From contig DAOVKF010000086.1 of the NCBI GenBank assembly GCA_030631915.1, positions 1-6,552 of the forward strand: a stretch of 6,552 bases of DNA. The letters are read 5' to 3'. The position numbers were made by a program, and so were the translations under genes. Positions 4,740-6,552 of this stretch are shown piece after piece (the first letter of the stretch is position 1; the number at the start of each line of letters is the position of its first letter). A model generated the notes under the pieces. It was not told the DNA's origin. It saw nothing but the letters and a program-made list of their open reading frames with translations, and did no database searches. The DNA is from Candidatus Omnitrophota bacterium (GTDB lineage: Bacteria; Omnitrophota; Gorgyraeia; Tantalellales; Tantalellaceae).

Positions 4740-6461
4740 TTATATCTTTCTGGCCGCCGTGGTAGTGCGGAGAACTTCCTCAAGCGAGGTAGCCCCGTCC
4801 AGGACATTCTCGATACCGTTTTCCCTCAAGGTGAGCATACCTTCTCCGCGCGCCGTCTTTTCTATCTCGGATTCCTGGGCGCGCCTGAAAAGCAGATCCT
4901 TTATGGCCGGAGTGATCTTCAGGCATTCCACGATCGCCACCCTCCCGTGATAGCCGGAATCCGCGCACCTTTTACATCCGCGCGCTTTGTACAGCGTCGG
5001 TATATCGCCGTCCCTGCCGTAAAGGCCGTACTTTTCAGCGATCTCCTCCGCCGGCCTGAACGCTTCCCTGCACTCCGGGCATAACTTCCGGATCAGCCGC
5101 TGGGCTACGATAAGAATAGCGGAAGAAGCGATAAGAAAAGGTTCCACTCCCATGTTCACCAGTCTTACCACGGAACCGCTCGCGCTATTCGTATGTAAAG
5201 TGCTGAGGACCAGATGCCCCGTTAACGCGGCCTTGATCGCGATATCCACGGTTTCAAGATCCCTGATCTCCCCTATCAGTATGATATCCGGGTCCTGGCG
5301 CAAAATAGAACGCAGGCTGCCGGCAAAGGTCAATCCTATCTTGCTGTTCACGGAAACCTGATTAACGCCTTTCAGCTCGTATTCCACGGGATCCTCGACC
5401 GTAACCAGGTTCTTCGTGGCGCTGTCAACGTATTTCAAGAGCGAATACAGGGTCGTGGTCTTCCCGGAACCGGTGGGCCCGCATACCAGGATCATTCCAT
5501 GCGGCATGTCTCCGGCAGAGCATATCTCTTTCTGGTCCCGTTCCTTTAGACCCAGTCTTGCAATATCTATCATGGCCTGTTCCTTATCAAGAACCCTTAA
5601 GCTCGCCTTTTCGCCCAGTATAGACGGTATGATAGAGAGCCGGAAATCGACCCTTCTATCTTCGATCCTTAATTTAAACCGCCCATCCTGGGGCAGGCGG
5701 CTTTCCGCGATATTTAGATTGGACATGACCTTGAGCCGGGAAATAATAGCGCGATGGTACTCTTTCGGCGGGGTATGGTATATGTGTAATATTCCGTCTA
5801 TGCGATATCTTACGCGAAAATTCTTTTCCATCGGTTCTATCATTATATCGCTGGCTCTTTCCTTGACAGCCTTATCTATGATCATATTGGTCAGTTTTAT
5901 GACAGGGGTCTCCTCGATTATCCTGAGCAGTTCACCGGATGAAATTTCCTCCTTGTCTTCCTTTACCATTTCCATGCCCGTACTGGCCATGTCACTGACT
6001 ATATCGCTGATCTCATCATATGCCGATTTTTCATAACAATCGCTCAGGATTTGTTTCATACCCTCGCCATCCGCGATAACGGGGCTGATGTCGAGCTTCG
6101 TGATGGCCTTCAGGTCATCCAGCGCGAAAATATTCATGGGATCCACCATCGCAACGGTAAGAAGATCCCCGATACGGGAGATCGGAAGCACCTGGTACAT
6201 CATTGAGATCCTTTTCGGGATAAGCTTAAGCGTGTCGCCCTCCACTTTAACGCGCGAAAGATTGATCGGAGTGAAATCAGTGGCTTCACTGAACGCGGAT
6301 AAAATATCCTCCCGCGTGACGATATCCATTTTCGCGAGTATGGCGGTCAACTCTCCCCCTTTTTCGGTATAGGCCGCTCTTGCTTTTTCCAGGTCCGTTC
6401 CGGAAACAAGCCCTTTTTTAGCGAGAATGTCACATACCCTGTCGATCAAAGAGAAAGCCAC
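4740..6461 (-). CDS. pilB: PilB/GspE-type assembly ATPase, first of a tandem pair, with altered His motif
   Basis: This 573-residue paralogue of the following gene has the same domain order. It starts with GTG 6461; AGGAG (6468-6472) lies 6 bases upstream and overlaps the previous stop codon. An N-terminal GspE-N domain spans about 1-145 (GLVSGTDL; VLPISRIGD; TVAMVDPMNIFALDD). The NTPase core has Walker A GPTGSGKTTT (328-337), the Asp box VTVEDPVE (353-360), Walker B ILIGEIRD (394-401) and the His box TGHLVLSTLHTN (414-425). The zinc cysteines are C461, C464, C496 and C499. The oddity is ASDIMIEP (203-210), where the family has ASDIHIEP: Met207 replaces a near-invariant His, and the second ATPase keeps the His. 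ATP-binding and hydrolysis motifs are otherwise complete, so it is probably active, perhaps as a specialised or mixed-hexamer partner. Confidence 0.92.
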   Translation of the reverse strand: MAFSLIDRVCDILAKKGLVSGTDLEKARAAYTEKGGELTAILAKMDIVTREDILSAFSEATDFTPINLSRVKVEGDTLKLIPKRISMMYQVLPISRIGDLLTVAMVDPMNIFALDDLKAITKLDISPVIADGEGMKQILSDCYEKSAYDEISDIVSDMASTGMEMVKEDKEEISSGELLRIIEETPVIKLTNMIIDKAVKERASDIMIEPMEKNFRVRYRIDGILHIYHTPPKEYHRAIISRLKVMSNLNIAESRLPQDGRFKLRIEDRRVDFRLSIIPSILGEKASLRVLDKEQAMIDIARLGLKERDQKEICSAGDMPHGMILVCGPTGSGKTTTLYSLLKYVDSATKNLVTVEDPVEYELKGVNQVSVNSKIGLTFAGSLRSILRQDPDIILIGEIRDLETVDIAIKAALTGHLVLSTLHTNSASGSVVRLVNMGVEPFLIASSAILIVAQRLIRKLCPECREAFRPAEEIAEKYGLYGRDGDIPTLYKARGCKRCADSGYHGRVAIVECLKITPAIKDLLFRRAQESEIEKTARGEGMLTLRENGIENVLDGATSLEEVLRTTTAARKI

Positions 6462-6467
6462 CGATAA

Positions 6468-6472
6468 CTCCT
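6468..6472 (-). promoter_or_regulatory. Ribosome binding site for the GTG-started first ATPase
   Basis: AGGAG sits 6 bases before GTG 6461 and overlaps the TAG stop (6471-6473) of the preceding gene. It supports the GTG as the true start and suggests that terminating ribosomes reinitiate here, tying the first ATPase to the gene to its right. Confidence 0.6.
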
Positions 6473-6552
6473 ATTTATTATCCTCTTTTTCATATATCTT
6501 TCTCAGTGCCTCATTGACGGAAGTAATAACGGCGATGAACGCCTTTACCTTC
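6471..6552 (-). CDS. C-terminal end of an unidentified protein (5' part beyond window)
   Basis: Read on the minus strand from the right edge, one frame is open for 26 codons and ends in TAG at 6471-6473. The visible end includes A-F-I-A-V-I-T-S-V-N-E-A-L-R-K-I-Y and then a charged E-K-E-D-N-K terminus, a hydrophobic strand or helix followed by an amphipathic helix. The other frame I checked closes with a stop early. The 9-base gap to the first ATPase, whose ribosome site overlaps this stop, makes it part of the same operon, so it is likely another pilus-assembly or regulatory component. I do not recognise the family from this fragment. Confidence 0.6.
   Translation of the reverse strand, partial: KVKAFIAVITSVNEALRKIYEKEDNK

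Noticed and set aside
4721..4742. Short tandem AAAGATATA repeat at the junction of the two ATPase genes.
   Set aside because: Two 9-base copies across a stop codon, with no further copies or structure; most likely incidental.
4721..4807. Possible 29-residue N-terminal extension of the second ATPase.
   Set aside because: It would overlap the first ATPase gene, is Arg/Pro-rich and unlike the family. ATG 4720 begins the normal GspE-N domain.
5416..6036. Plus-strand open frame of 206 codons.
   Set aside because: It is antisense to the first ATPase, which has all family motifs; the translation looks like a shadow frame.
1..6552. CRISPR arrays, tRNA or rRNA genes, insertion sequences.
   Set aside because: No regularly spaced repeats, cloverleaf-like segments or transposase frames were seen on either strand.

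Overview
This is a bacterial window in which every supported gene lies on the minus strand, so transcription runs from high to low coordinates. The core is a type IV pilus / type II secretion-like assembly operon. Behind it are an independently transcribed pilin, a small toxin-antitoxin module and the start of a secreted protein. The style of the proteins suggests an uncultured Gram-negative of the Omnitrophota/PVC type: a short pilin with a W-T-D-L...C-P tail, and an exported protein with an H-I-Q-D-A-H-C-N motif. This placement rests on recollection and was not computed.

Layout in transcription order. The last 26 codons of an unrecognised gene (6471-6552) lead, after 9 bases, into a GTG-started PilB/GspE-type ATPase (4740-6461). 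After 19 bases comes a second, paralogous PilB/GspE ATPase (3017-4720), and after 21 bases a PilC/GspF inner-membrane platform protein (1784-2995). A 112-base gap follows. It carries a plausible sigma70 promoter and a near-perfect Shine-Dalgarno sequence ahead of a 111-residue type IV pilin/pseudopilin (1336-1671). A perfect 17-bp stem hairpin with U tracts (1272-1313) ends that unit.

Next, with its own strong extended -10 promoter, is a two-gene toxin-antitoxin module: an AbrB/MazE-fold antitoxin (879-1151) overlapping a RelE/ParE-fold toxin (598-882) by GTGA. After an AT-rich 220-base intergenic region with another recognisable promoter, a signal-peptide-bearing gene starts at about 377 and runs off the left edge.

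Functionally, the ATPases would power pilin extraction and polymerisation through the platform protein, and the pilin would be the fibre subunit. No prepilin peptidase, PilMNO alignment proteins, secretin or PilT-type retraction ATPase is visible here, so the cluster is either split or continues to the right. The most interesting points are the two tandem assembly-type ATPases sharing one platform protein, a His-to-Met change in an otherwise invariant motif of the first ATPase, the AbrB-RelE pairing, and the unidentified exported protein at the left edge.
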